Assembly (NCBI GenBank): GCA_002224055.1
Contig: AZLU01000007.1
Span: 1-64,000 of the forward strand
Direction: 5' to 3'
Source of the DNA: Pezizomycotina sp. ARF18
Lineage: Eukaryota > Ascomycota
Length of the DNA stretch: 64,000 nt
Position 1 is the first letter of the stretch; every line of letters starts with the position of its first letter. Below are positions 47,755-59,266 of this stretch, in pieces. The position numbers were made by a program, and so were the translations under genes. The notes under the pieces were generated by a model that searched no databases, had not been told where the DNA came from, and worked only from the letters and a program-made list of their open reading frames with translations.

Positions 47755-48300
47755 CATTCTGCTATATCTTACTATCGATCAAAACTAAGAAGTTCTGCCC
47801 CGTATTCATATTAGCTTGTGTGTACAGAAGCAAAGCACGTACCCTTTCTTCGTGATTTCAAATGCTCCCGAGTTCTTCAGTCGACGCCTGACCTTGTCTG
47901 TTATTGTTGGTTGCTACCTACAGTCTTCCAAGTAAAAGGTTTACTAAGGTGTTTAGAGGACTCTAAGAACTGAGAACCCTAGATACTTATATTACTCCTA
48001 CATTAAATATCCACCTCTAAGTTCATTCAACTGGTCTGATTTGAAGATCCTTTTGTTCTCCGTACTATTATTATTATTAGAGCCGGAACTTGTCTTTGTA
48101 ATAGCATCATATTGAACGTAATGCTTTCCCCACGAAGAACGCAGTGAAATATTTCATGGAGCTAGGGTACTTCCTTCTTTTTCCCCTCCTTAAATGGGTA
48201 GTTAGTAGTATCTTTGAAACTTCACTTTCTTACTTATAAGTATCTCGCCAGGTAGTTCGTGATTGTAAGTATAGAGAAAATGACCTTCCTGTAACTAACA
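47755..48300. other. Original upstream region of F-box copy 13, right of the solo LTR
   Basis: Begins with the second CATTC target copy. No gene; AT-rich. Before the insertion this was the promoter side of copy 13. Confidence 0.4.
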
Positions 48301-49406
48301 TTAAATAACTTGAATAATAACGTCTGATGTCCCTCGAATATCTCTAATCATCTCTGCTCTCTTTCTAAAAGCACGAAGCATATCTATTTGACAGATTTCT
48401 TGTTCCTTAGGCCACGTTACAGCCCCCAATTTAAATATTTTATTGCTGTATAGATCAGCCCAAAAGACTCCTGTTTCCATGACCAGCCTCTTCAAAATCT
48501 CCCATTCCCTCGCACTTTTTGCCGTCTCGTAATCCGTTGTATCATCCGCCTCCGTATCCGCCAGCCCCTCCGCGGGTGCGACGGTAGTCTGCGGCTGTTG
48601 TTCTCCCAAAACTAAACGGACTCGTGCCACCTCAGCCTATCTTCCGGCTCCATATCATTCTCAATCAACTTCAACACTCCCCTATTGTCTAGCCATGTCC
48701 CACATCCCCGGTAGTCAACGCAAGCGCGCTCGCGATCGGTCACTGAAGCGGCTGCTGGATCGCTGTACCATTCCCAGCACTCGGGACATTCCCAGCGTTC
48801 CCGGCGTTCGGGGTATTCGCGGCTAGTCTTTCCTTAAGTTCTAGCATCTGACAGCCCATTACGGTCTCGTCATAATGACGCTGAGGAGCGCCGCACTTTC
48901 AGGGGCGCGCCTCTGGATTACTATCCCCCTCTCTCCGTTGTCACTCGCGTCAAGCGTCACGCAGATGACGAAGATTCTACAGGCCGGTAAGGTCGCGTTC
49001 TCGGGGTACATAGCTTTTTCCTTCTCAAGACTTGACATGATGTACTTGGCAGATCTGAGTTCGATGTCGTACAGGTTGGATATTGTTGCTGCGTTTCTCC
49101 TCAGTGGTGCAGAGTGCGATGATCCCAAGATCATTATCGTACGCAAGTCTAACGATTTTGAGGGTGTCGTTGAGGGCCGGATGGACGTTGACTCTGGGAG
49201 ACTTTGAGGTTGCGAGAGATGGTGAGATAGTCGCGGAACAAGTTTCGTAGACGATGGTACGACTAGTGAGGAGTGGGCGGGCAAGGAGGCATTGAACTAC
49301 TTGCAGACGGCGCGGCAGGCCTTGAGAGATGGGTAGTCGAGCAGCCCGAAGATTTCGGGCCAGAGTTCAGGCGGGAAGTTGAAATCGAAGTCTCTTTCTC
49401 GACATT
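48301..49406 (-). pseudogene. F-box family copy 14
   Basis: DFDFNFPPELWPEIFGLLDY and PSLKACRAVCK followed by a stop in place of one residue, then FNASLPAHSS, sit at about 49390-49280; no ATG is in frame just before, so the start is unclear. Another frame carries LRSAKYIMSSLEKEKAMYPE and ENATLPACRIFVICVTLDA (core block near 49000), then GERGIVIQRRAPE. Further left, a run to 48301 reads SAREWEILKRLVMETGVFWA, DLYSNKIFKLGAV and RAFRKRAEMIRDI; it may be this copy's tail or a separate small ORF. Stop plus frameshifts: a pseudogene. Confidence 0.7.
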
Positions 49407-50399
49407 TTCAAGGGCGTGACGATGCTGAGAGGCAAAATTCGTTAGACGTCACGTTATAAAGTACGTCAAAGGGAAAGAATTCTACTGCAGTCTTCCTAGA
49501 AGAGTAGACATTACAGCCTTCGTATTGTTGATATAGTAAGAAATAAAGAGGACGGAGCGGATTTCGGGATACGCTTCTCCTTGAAGATCTTGGCTAGGCG
49601 GTTATTCCCAAACGTGACTACGCCATTATTTATGTATTACCGATCGAGAAAGAGATATAGGAATCGCTATTGAGATCGCCAGGTCTCAGATTGTAATCTG
49701 AATAGCTTCTTGGGGACTTAGTAATTGAGAAGCGACGTAAGTACCCAACGTAAGAGGAGCGATTAATAATGGAATTTGTATATTCAATCAGTATATAATT
49801 GATTTCGTTTGTTTTCGTTGGAAGTGGAGTAGTTTTGCGTTGATGATCGCGACATAGTGCGCAAATTTCTCTATCCTTTTTTTTTTTTCTATAAGAACAT
49901 TTTCATAGCAAAAATGGGGAACAATTACTACGCAGAGAGATAAATGAATAAAAAAGGGTAGTAATATTCCTGTTAAGAATCGCTTTGAATATGTCTCTTT
50001 GCAGATAGATATTATAATCCAGTTTTTGAAGTCTGTTTAATGAAGATCTAATGCATAAAAATGGTGTCGAGATATATCTCGAGGGAATTGTACCAGTAGC
50101 CAGCTTGGTGTTTTAGATCCACGCTCACCTCTAACTACAACCTATGCTTTTCGAGCGAGTCACAACGATCAGTCTTGTCTCGATCTCACCAAGAGCCGTA
50201 CAAAATTTAATCGTATTAACTCAGTTGATTATAATATTAAAATACCCAATAAATTCTTGTACAGTATACAAGCGTGAATCATATCGTAGTAACCGAAAAA
50301 CGAAACAGAAAGAAATGAAACAAAAGCCCATCGTTAAAGCTACCCAGCTACATGTATTCTCGTTTCCCCCATTCCCTAGTTAACCATCACACAAGCCGC
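49407..50399. other. Intergenic stretch
   Basis: About 1 kb of AT-rich DNA upstream of F-box copy 14 and downstream of the ZZ gene. T runs near 49880. No gene supported. Confidence 0.35.
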
Positions 50400-51232
50400 T
50401 CATCCCCCCATATTGAAACTATGGAACATACCCAGCCTCTGTAGGTGAAACTGCGTATACGGCGCAGAATTAACCGCGACCATAGCCGCAGCATCGCTCG
50501 TACCTCCCTGATCCTGTCCTGTGGCTGGCGCCGGCGCATTCGCAGCTGCATTCGCCGCCTGTAACCTAGCATCCAACAGCGCATCCAATCTCGCTTCCCC
50601 ATCCGCTGCAGACTGTACAGAACTCCCATGCTGTGGCCCCTGCGGTACCGGCATCCCCGCAGCTTCATTCGCCTTCCTCAACCTCTCGTCCAGCATCGCG
50701 TTAAGTCTCGCCTCGTCAACGTAAGCCTGCACTTCCGCCTGTGGTCATCCATGTAGGTCTGTCGTTGCTCTTCCAACGTCGCTTGCGGGTTGACGAGCTG
50801 TAAATTCACGTTGTTGTTATGACAGTGGCATGAGATCCGCGCTTGAAGCACTCTTGGCACATGTCGAAGTCGCCGGATGGGCAGGAGGTGCAATGCCATG
50901 AGGCCAGTGGGGGCGGATACAGGCGTGACACACGTCGCAGAACTGCTGTAATCTAGCGGCTTCGAATTTTGGGACGGTTGGACGTTGAGGTGCCGGTCGG
51001 AGCGGTTGGGATGGTTGTTGATTGTAGGATGGCTGCGGGTTCTGAGTGGCTGCGGGTCGTAAGATCGCTGCGGGTTCTGAGGTGGTTGCGGAGCGTAGGA
51101 GGGTTGCGGATTGTAGGATTGCGAAGGCGGAGGCGGAGGCCGCTTGATATGGTTGGTTGTAGTAGGAGCCCCGGAGTAGCCCTGCTGTGGATAGTAGTGT
51201 TGATCTTGGGGATAGTAGTTGTGGTAGCTCAT
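50400..51232 (-). pseudogene. ZZ-type zinc-finger protein gene with Pro/Gln-rich N terminus, frame-broken
   Basis: The ATG at 51232 gives MSYHNYYPQDQHYYPQQGYS, then a low-complexity part rich in Pro, Gln, Tyr and Asn (PPPPPSQSYNPQPSYAPQPP) for about 80 residues. After one or two shifts come CDVCHACI and WHCTSCPSGDFDMCQECFKR with GSHCHNN, the paired C-x2-C and H..H pattern of a ZZ zinc finger (near 50810-50950). Further frames give NPQATLEEQRQTYMDDHRR, and the C-terminal half MQAYVDEARLNAMLDERLRK with two related DEARLNAMLDERLRKANEAA / GEARLDALLDARLQAANAA units, probably helical, ending FNMGG at 50400. ZZ domains bind protein partners. Two to three frame switches, no substitution stop seen. 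Confidence 0.65.
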
Positions 51233-51989
51233 GGTGGTTTGTAGCAAGTCGGGCTAACTCTAATTCTCTGTTACATGAACGAGTATGAACAAATTGAGAA
51301 TGGTTCTTCGAAATTAGTGAACTTTCGCCTTGAAATATCGAATGTACGATTAAAAAAATCGAGAAAAACGAAATGGCTGCTGCGCTGCTTATATATATCT
51401 CTCCCCTACGTGATATATATCTTCGAAACAGCCCAGAGTTATTCCAAGGCGAACTTACCCACGAGTCCTCTCCTGTTCGCCAAGTTAATTGCGGCTGAGG
51501 TCTCGGCAGGATCTCACTTTTTCAAGGGCATATTCACGATAATATTCGTTACTGTGTTGTTGTTCTATAAATCCCTGCCCCTGTCAATTGATCGCGATAG
51601 CGCGTACAAATAGTCTGTGATACCAAAGAAAAAGCGGAGCAACACTAGAACCGAAAATATAAATTTAGCTACAAGAGCAATCAAATGACTGTATCTCATT
51701 GAAACCTAATGTAGTGTTTAAGCCCTTCCAAAGACCCTTTTCCATAATTTTGCGCTGTTTCCCAGCATTCTTCAACTATTAGGGTTTGCAGCGTGCCAGC
51801 GTATCAGCGATATCGCCTGACGAGCCTTAATCTGTCTCCAGCCTCTCTCCGCGTTTGCGCAAGGGATCTAAGCTCGTTCTGCACCATCTCACTCCACTCA
51901 CCAGCCTGCTGCGTTCCAAGCTGGCAGGTGCAAAATGCGCTCTGCTCAACAACCACCTAAAACATCACCAGCGTTTCCCGGCCCTGGTG
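51233..51989. other. Upstream region of the ZZ gene
   Basis: No coding sequence recognised; contains the promoter side of the ZZ gene and the eroded tail of F-box copy 15. Confidence 0.3.
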
Positions 51990-52584
51990 ACGCTATTTTC
52001 CGGGTCGGACAACCCCCACAACATCTCGTTCCTTTCTCAACACCACCCAAACGCTGTGCGCTCTAACCGTCCGAATGTAATCCCGAGCCATCGCTCCTGT
52101 ACTGACCGCGGCCTCCGGCGAGAACCAATTGTACGTACTGCGTATGGTTAAATACCTGATCGCGGGTGAGGTCGCGTTCTCCTCCAGAGGGTGCGGGTGT
52201 GGTAAGGGTCGTAGCTCGTGTAGTACTTGACAAAGCGCTTCTCGATTTTGTACCTGTCGTATGCCTCGAGGCAGTCCTCATAGCGTAGTCAGACCGCGAT
52301 GCATACTTGGCGTCGAAAGAAACTTCTGTGATATGATGCTAAGTCACGTAATATGGGGTGGAGTTGTATGTTGTCTGGTATTTTCTGCGGGTTTGGTGCT
52401 ACTGGGTAGTCTCTGAAAAGCGCCCTATCGAGTGCGGTGTGGCTTGTTGGCGATTCGCCCGCCAGGAGAGCATGAAATAGCGGCATACCAGCGGGAGGGC
52501 TTTCAGGGTTTCGTAGTCAGGCATTCGAATTCGAAACACTTTCGCACCATATCGGTCGTAATTCGGGTGTAACTGATTCCTCAA
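51990..52584 (-). pseudogene. F-box family copy 15
   Basis: The F-box is half gone: VFRIRMPDYETLKALPLVCR keeps only its second half. FHALLAGESPTSHTALDRAL with FRDYPVAP and NIQLHPILRDLASYHRSFF is the family linker in a clean frame. After a shift, AYDRYKIEKRFVKYYTSYDP stands where YYEEI is expected, then ENATSPAIRYLTIRSTYNWF near 52180 is the core block, followed by SVWVVLRKERDVVG. At least two frameshifts and a damaged F-box. The left end is approximate. Confidence 0.75.
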
Positions 52585-53124
52585 GGTGATTCATTAGCCG
52601 GTGAAAAAGGGGTAATCAAAGAAAACGAAGCGTGTTTAACTCGCCTGATTGTTGTCCATCTCTCTACATGCTCGTGTTTGGTTATATTCGGGGAGAGGAG
52701 ACGGTGCGATATAGGAAAGTCAGAAACAGACTCGTTAGGTACCAATACATACGATCCCGCGATCCCGCGACGCTCTTTGTCTTGGTGAAAATGGTTTAAG
52801 GGAATCAGAAATTAAATCGCTCTCGAAAGATATAAATTGTGCCTTGCAAGGCTGTGCTCGCCAAGCGTAGTATACCATGACGTAAAGCTATACTATATAG
52901 CAGCGCGCATCCTTCAACCATGAAACCGGAGAAAAATCTCTCAACCAAACAAACATAAGTATAGCTACCTCAAGAAATCAAATGCTAATTGTTATGAAAG
53001 AAGCGATGTTTTAACCAAGTTTCCGTATTCTAGCTTATATTTATACTCGTTGACCAGAAGATGAGACTGCATGACGAGGCTCCATATTAAACAAAATAAG
53101 GATATCTGACTAAGGCGAGGTCAT
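52585..53124. other. Intergenic stretch
   Basis: Upstream of F-box copy 15 and downstream of copy 16. No feature recognised. Confidence 0.3.
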
Positions 53125-53990
53125 ATTATTTCTAATAGTATGCTCCCGGACAAAGGAGATCGCAGAACGCAGGTTTAGTTCTGTCCAGATCTCGCACGCT
53201 CCTCAGCAGGTCTTCCAACATTTTTTGCATCCTACCGATCCATTCGACCGTTTGTTCCTCATCGAGGCCTTGGGCACAAAATTTCGCCTTGCTAGGAGCC
53301 ACTTGAACAATTCAAGGATCCGCCCCGCGTTAGGGCTTTCTTTTTCATCGACGGAGTCGGAGGAAGCGCTTTGACCATCGCTGCCGGGCGCTCTCACTGA
53401 TGCAGCGTCTCGTCCATTTTGTGTATTATATATATCAGATACAGCCGCTGGGCCATAATCAAACCGACCCTGAGAGCTTTCGAGCGGCTAGTGGAGCGTA
53501 CATTGTAGCCATCGTAACGCGGCTGTAGCGGCTGGATGCAGGACCATAACCTGAACCTTTCGGCTGCTGGGGCACGACCGAAATTCTAAAGTTCCTCGCC
53601 GCCGGAGACGTGGCGTTTTCTAGCAGCGGGTTGGATTGCCGTAAGGGTCGCGCTTCAGGCACTCCTTGGCGAAACGCGCTTCGAGCTCTACCTGCCGTCG
53701 TCCTCACAGACCTTTTCGGGTACACCGACAGCGACGAAGAAGCCGTGCACGGCATCGGGGTAAACACAAATGATTTCGACGCCTTGCTGACGCAGTATAG
53801 GATGCAGCTCAACATCGCCTCTGTGGTCTACGGGTAGTCCCTGAAAAGAGCGCGGTCGATCGCAGTATGGCTCGTGGGTGATTGGCGCACCAGGAGGCTG
53901 TTGAAATGCCGCAAACGAACTGGAGTGCTTTCAGGGTTTCATAATCCAGGTACCCGAATATCTCGGACCAGAGCTCCGGCGGGAGTCCAA
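53125..53990 (-). pseudogene. F-box family copy 16
   Basis: LPPELWSEIFGYLDYETLKA at about 53985-53925 is a textbook F-box, but no in-frame ATG precedes it. It continues LQFVC, then in other frames FNSLLVRQSPTSHTAIDRAL and FRDYP, VELHPILRQQGVEIICVYP, NPLLENATSPAARNFRISVV (core block near 53600) and a tail FCAQGLDEEQTVEWIGRMQK and MLEDLLRSVRDLDRTKPAF ending PGAYY. It shares SPTSHTA.DRALFRDYP with copy 15, so the two are recent duplicates of each other. Three or more frameshifts and a stop after FRDYP. Confidence 0.8.
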
Positions 53991-54453
53991 CCTATCAAAT
54001 ATACCAGAAAAGCCTGGTTACAATGGAAAAAAAGGGTTCGCCGGCGGAGGGAAATCTGGACGCGTCTCACCCCTGTACCATTCATATTTAACTAGACCTA
54101 ACGCGACGGCTCGGTCTTTTTTTTTTTTTTTTTAAGCAATATAACAAACTAGCCTTAAAGTACGACTTGTATCCCACCCGTGAAGATACATGCGTTGGAG
54201 AGCGTTCTTCGTTCTCTTTGAAGCTGTTTTAGAGAACTGTTACGTTTTTACGTTATCTTGATACCACCCGTCTGGAATTTATTTCACGCGAGGATGCGTT
54301 GTTGATTCCACTTGAGCCTCCGCGCAAAAAACGAGGCACGAGGCGTCCACTGCAACGCGTAAAGTGGACTGGAATGTATCTACACGCTAACCCACGCCTA
54401 TATAAACCTCCCAACCCAACGCGTTCCCCTTCTCCCCTTGTCTAACCTCTTCT
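53991..54453. other. Intergenic stretch with a 17-base T run
   Basis: T run at 54117-54133. No gene. Confidence 0.35.
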
Positions 54454-54770
54454 TCAAGCACAACACTCCGGCACACATACATACAACAAGCGACTAAGAG
54501 TCCCATTAGCTCTGTAGGAGTCTAATCGAGTGTCCTTGTTAGAAAAATTTCGCTGGGCACGCGGGATGGAGGCAAATAGAGAAAAATCGGCGAGTAGATC
54601 TGGGAGAGAGCAGGCAACGTTATTAGCACCAGACAGCGTGTGAAGTTTGTCAGTGGAGCGACGAGACGTCGTGATATCCCATGCTACATCGAAGCCGTGG
54701 CAGAGCATGGTGGTTTGGGGTCCGCCACCGAGGAAATGCTCGACGGTAGCCGTGGTTTCTTTGTCAGAAC
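54454..54770 (-). CDS. Hypothetical protein, uncertain
   Basis: An open minus-strand frame reads SSDKETTATVEHFLGGGPQT then MLCHGFDVAWDITTSRRSTD, KLHTLSGANNVACSLPDLLA, ending LLYVCVPECCA at 54454. A possible start MTKPPAHQF just upstream (near 54793) is one frame away. I recognise no domain. Composition looks coding, but no homologue or paralogue supports it. Confidence 0.3.
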
Positions 54771-55120
54771 TGGTGCGCTGGTGGTTTAGTCATGTTTGTG
54801 GTGTTGGAGGGTGTTATGGTGTGAGAGTAACATTTGCGATTTGCTTCGAAGTGTACGGTCCTCGGAGAAAACAGGGAGTGAACGAGGCAGCAAGTGCGAT
54901 GGCGATCCTGGTGGGCGGATGATCGGGGCTGCTTTTCAGCATTTCTACCTCGTTCTGCGTCACCTAAAGGACCGTGTATATCACAGCTTCTCTTAAACGT
55001 CTCGATGAAATGCCGTTCGGTCTTAAGTAAAACCCATCTCTGTTTCCCACATCATGATAATCGTGCCTATCTCTTAACTATTTACAAGTCCTGGCGACTG
55101 TGCTCCCTCTGTATTCAGGT
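54771..55120. other. Intergenic stretch
   Basis: Nothing recognised. Confidence 0.3.
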
Positions 55121-56359
55121 TTACTCCAGCGCTACACCCTCCAGCTCCCACTTAACCCTCGTAACCCCTCCAGCTCCGACGATCCACAACTCTTTCCTAT
55201 CCTTGCCCGCGAACACGATGTTCATGACCATGTAATCCGTCTGTATCCTCATCACTATCGTCCCTTCCTTCGGATCAATGACATCCACACCCATACCAGC
55301 ACCCGTAACCAGCCACCGTTCTTCGCAACTTTTTACGCCGTCGGGAATCCACTCCGCGCAAGTATACACCGGCCTCTTATTAATCAAATTCCTTCCGTCG
55401 AGCACGTCGAACGCGTATATCGTCCTCCCGCGCTGCCTTGCCTCGAAGATGTTACCCGTGCCGCGGGTTTACTTAGGTCCCCATTAATCGCTCCAGAATC
55501 AGCGATGTATAGCGTCTTTCTCATCTGGTGAAAGTACGATACCGTTCGGCTGCTGGCACGTATCGTCGACGATGGAAACAGCGCCGGTACTCGGGCGGAA
55601 CCTATACGTCGCCGGCGGTAGACTTAGCGGCCGGTCGCTCAAACCCGCGAAGAAAGCGTACTGCGGGTCGGTGAACAAATATCCCCTTCGCGTCGAGCAC
55701 GAGGTCGTTGACCTGATTAAACGTCCTTCCGTAGAAGTTATTTAAAATCGTCGTCGTCTTGAGTGTTTTCGGATCCATGGAGACGATTCCCTGCCTCGCT
55801 TCGAATTTTTTACCGGTAGAAGATACTAGAGAGGAATTCCCGCCGGATTGAGCCCAGTATACGACACTTTGTGTATCGTGCCGCCGTTGGGGGAGTACAC
55901 CGGTGGATCCGCCTCGAATTCTTTTAGCGTAGGCTTCGGGGATGCCTTTAGGTCTATGACGAACTGCTTTAAATATCCCGGTAACGCCGGCTGCGCGAAG
56001 AAATCTTCTCCTCGCCGGGACATAGACGGGACCCTCGTGTACAAGTTTCGGTATCGTGAACATCTTCTCCGCCTTCGGATTATTCCGAGGACGGAAAGAG
56101 CTTGCCTATCGAAGATTAAGAAATCGGCGGACGCGACGTTCTCGTTGAACGATTTATCCGTCGTGTTGGTGGTAGAGAAGCGGTCGAGGCCGATATCTTT
56201 TACCGTTGGATATTTCACGGTGAAAGGATACGGTAGAACGGAAGCGTATTTGTCGACGCAGACAACTTTTGCGGACGAGGGCCCGCATTTTGATGCTAAG
56301 GAGGCCGCTGAGCCAGCGGAAGAGAGTGTTAGAGCGAGCGTGAGGGTTGAGAATAACAT
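55121..56359 (-). pseudogene. Secreted SMP-30/gluconolactonase-type lactonohydrolase gene, frame-broken
   Basis: The ATG at 56359 opens MLFSTLTLALTLSSAGSAAS, a clear signal peptide. Landmarks of the family's six-bladed propeller follow in order, in alternating frames: ADFLIFDRQALSVLG, KMFTIPKLVHEGPVYVPA (metal-site Glu region), DFFAQPALPGYLKQFVIDL, DPPVYSPNGGTIHKV, VYWAQSGGNSSLV, GIVSMDPKTLKTTTILNNFY, GRTFNQVNDLVLDAKGIF, TDPQYAFFAGLSDRPLSLPP, CQQPNGIVLSPDEKTLYIAD, GRTIYAFDVLDGRNLINKRP, CAEWIPDGVKSCEERWLVTG and ELWIVGAGGVTRVKWEL, ending at 55121. Length (about 410 residues) is normal. Family members hydrolyse sugar or other lactones outside the cell. About five frame changes but no clear substitution stop, so an assembly artefact is a real alternative. 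Confidence 0.8.
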
Positions 56360-57289
56360 GGCGACGTTTATTTCAAAGGAATGTCGTAAAGATCGTGAAC
56401 TTGAATTGCGGTGATGGAATATCTCGCTAATCGGTAGGGCAAAGATGTCATAACAGCCCTTTATATACTAGTACCTCCGGAATTCGACCAGCTCTAGAAA
56501 GAAAAATCGAAGGAGCTCTAAAGGGGCTATATTCGAGAAGAAAAGTAACTCATGGATGCCTGAATATACGCATTGCTATCCAGAGACAAGTGTTGGCACT
56601 GGCACCTGCCCTGGTTTGCATTAACAGCGGGAGATTTGACATGCAGGAGAAGAAATCCAACACGAATGGTCATCCTTGGCTTTCTTCGCGATTTGTGGAA
56701 ATTTAGTCCTCATCGTGTTAACCCGAACCGAAATGATCACCAAATTGGGTTCTTTAGTAAATCTGGGCGATTTCTTGTAAGTAGTCAGAAAAATACCACC
56801 TCAGATTCGCGCAGTGAGGATCAAAGTATTTTGTATTGTCTTGCCAATGTAAAGCAGCCATTTCTAAATATCATGAGATAGACCACGGAGAACCTTTTCT
56901 CTTTATCTTGCGTGGAATACCGTGTTAGGATCAGACAACAAATATATTTTAAAAGTCAATAAAAGTCTTAGATAATGACCAGGGCATACAGACGGATAAA
57001 TTCATTCTTTTTAAGTCGTATTGACATGCTTTGCTTGAATTTCCGCCCAAATGGACTACATTGGATCGGAACCCTGGTGGAAATGTCAAAATAAGTGGAT
57101 TGACTTACAAGCTCACAGCAAAGGGGTAACGACTCGTGATTTGGACAGCCTATGCGCATTTGGAAACAACGTTTTCATCGGTTTTGAAGGGTGAATACGG
57201 TGATGGTTGTGATATTGTTTGAAGAATTTCAGGTCAATTGTGACGATACCTTCTCTTAAGGGAAAGATTCACGACAGTTTACTAAAAAT
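56360..57289. other. Intergenic stretch
   Basis: Upstream of the lactonohydrolase gene and downstream of F-box remnant 17, whose tail may run into it unrecognised. Confidence 0.3.
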
Positions 57290-57509
57290 ACAAGGAAATC
57301 ATTGAAATCCTCGCCAATCTCGCAAGATCCTGTCCAGCAAGCCGTGACTGTTTTCTGAACGTTTCGCGAGCAGGGCTTTGAAATGTTTGCAAACAAGAGA
57401 AATGGTGAAGCTTAGGTTGCTGTAGTCGAGATAGCTAAAGACGTCCAGCCATAGTTTGGCGGCGGATCCGAAACCTTTAATTCATTAGCGGAAAGCATCT
57501 TCAAGGGGG
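57290..57509 (-). pseudogene. F-box family copy 17, F-box only
   Basis: AAKLWLDVFSYLDYSNLSFT, then ISLVCKHFKALLAKRSENSH and GLLDRILRDWRGFQ before a stop. It keeps the F-box and the (A)LFRD-like linker (RILRDW). An ATG at 57501 (MLSANELKVSDPPP) precedes it one frame away. The rest of the family plan is not readable downstream. Confidence 0.7.
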
Positions 57510-58289
57510 TACTTCCGCTTAACACTTAGCGGGTGCCGTATTGATTGCAAGTTCCGTTGCTGGTTTGTAATTGCTATCTTGACTGTCTTGATATCCTATC
57601 TAGATATCTTATTTAGAAGAAGAAGAAGAACAATAAGAAGGGGAAGAAGGGAAGAAGGAGTATTTACAATAATAACAATGCAGAATATATATACATTCAA
57701 TGAAGTCTCTCTCCTTCCCTTATCTGCCGTATTGTCGAAATCTGGGAACTTTCCAAATCTCTCCCATCCTTCGCACTCTCAGAATATACTACAAAAGAGT
57801 GGCCAAATTCGCAATTAGGTTTGCTATAAAGCGCAGAATACTTAATGAGCGAGGTTTGATCTACGTCTTTCTAGTGAATGTTTGAATGCACTGTTGACGT
57901 ATCTCCTTCGAATTCCAACACGTATTCCAGAGCGTTCACGACGAATCCAGGCAAGTCTTCTATTACGTTGGTACCCTAATCTTCGATATTCGCTCCCGGA
58001 AATAGAAGCAAATGCATCACGACATGCGAAAGAATCGATTTTGTTGAAAGGGTATCGATTGTGTTTTTTGAGAATTAAGAATACCAGAAAAATGTACCTA
58101 ACTATAATGCATAATGTTGTATCATCCACGTTGTCTTCTTTATCCTATGATACCTTTTATCAGAAAAACGTCTTGAATGTTTTTCGTAGACTCCCATCTT
58201 TCTTTGATAAAAACCTTTTACTCCTCATCCGGTTGAATCATGGAAACCCTCGCCCCGTACCTATTAAACATCTCCCTCAACCTCCTAAA
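57510..58289. other. Intergenic stretch
   Basis: GAA-rich short repeats near 57615-57660. No supported gene. Confidence 0.3.
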
Positions 58290-59266
58290 CTCCTCCTCCA
58301 CATCCCTCCCCTGATACTCTCCCGGATACCTCAACCTCCTCTATAAACCCTCCCCCTAATCCTACTCTCCAACCACATCGCCGCATCATGCAAGCAATTC
58401 CTCCCACCCCACCACCCTTCCCTTCATCGTCAACCCTTCTCCCCGCCTTCAGCAGATAAACCGCAACCAACCTCGCCACCAAAACATCTATAACGCTAAC
58501 ACCCCTCCTCTCAGAAAGACACTCGAAACATCTGAACTTTCCTCTGATCAACCGAGGAGGAGCGGCGCCCCCCGTCGCGGCGCCAGGCGACGTCGTAGGA
58601 ATCGACGGAGAGGTGGCGGATAGCGGGCGACGTGGCGTTCTCGTAGAACGCCTTCGCGACGCTGTTGCGCATGTACATTTCGAATTTTCGCTCGATTAGG
58701 AAGGAGTCGTCGTCGGGTTCCAGTGCTCGTCGCCGTGGATTATTGTTTGTTCGCGGAAGTCGACGGGGTGTTTGGTCGGAGGACGTTGTTTTGGGTGATG
58801 TTGAGTTGGATGATATTGGGTTGGGGGACGTTGAGTTGGGGAACATTGAGCTGGTTGACGTTGAGTTGGGGGACGGCGAGCTGCGGGATGTTGGGTTGCA
58901 AGTTGTTGGCTGTGGAAGGTTGAGTTGGGGGTGGTTGGCCGCGCGGTTGCTTGAGGGTCTTTTTCGAGAGTGGTCTTTATTTTGAAACCTTTGCTGAGGA
59001 ACGGATGAGCGTTAGTGCTTCCGGTGGTGGTGGTGGTCGTCGAGGGGTACTCGCGGAGGAGGATGTGTCCAAGGGCATGCGCGAAGTGAAGTTTGGGCGC
59101 CGATAAGGTGGTAAAAGTTCGGCAACGTAGGGGAGAATGCAGTGAGGGTTTTGTAATCTTGCTGAGCAAAGATGTCCAGCCAGAGTTCTGCGGAATTGCA
59201 GACCACGGGGTTAACATTGACGATGGAGGGAGGAAGAGGTGGTGATGCTAGCGCTAACGGCGGCAT
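58290..59266 (-). pseudogene. F-box family copy 18, with a minisatellite in its linker
   Basis: The ATG at 59266 gives MPPLALASPPLPPSIVNVNP and VVCNSAELWLDIFAQQDYKT with LTAFSPTLPNFYHLI, an F-box after a Pro/Ala-rich lead. Next, in another frame, FAHALGHILLREYPSTTTTT, AHPFLSKGFKIKTT (the ALFRDYP and LHPLL..HF linker), then about 50 residues coded by a 15-bp tandem repeat. Then FLIERKFEMYMRNSVAKAFY and ENATSPAIRHLSVDSYDVAW (core block near 58635), LIRGKFRCFECLSERRGVSV and IDVLVARLVAVYLLKAGRR. The left end is approximate. Two or three frameshifts. Confidence 0.75.
58782..58931. repeat. 15-bp minisatellite inside F-box copy 18
   Basis: About ten imperfect units of GACGTTGAGTTGGGG (plus strand). 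As 15 is a multiple of three, each unit codes five residues on the minus strand, for example PNSTS or TQRPP depending on frame, so copy-number change would not shift the frame. Confidence 0.8.

Noticed and set aside
54894-55235. Plus-strand open frame opposite the lactonohydrolase gene
   Set aside because: Shadow of the minus-strand gene, whose family landmarks are clear.
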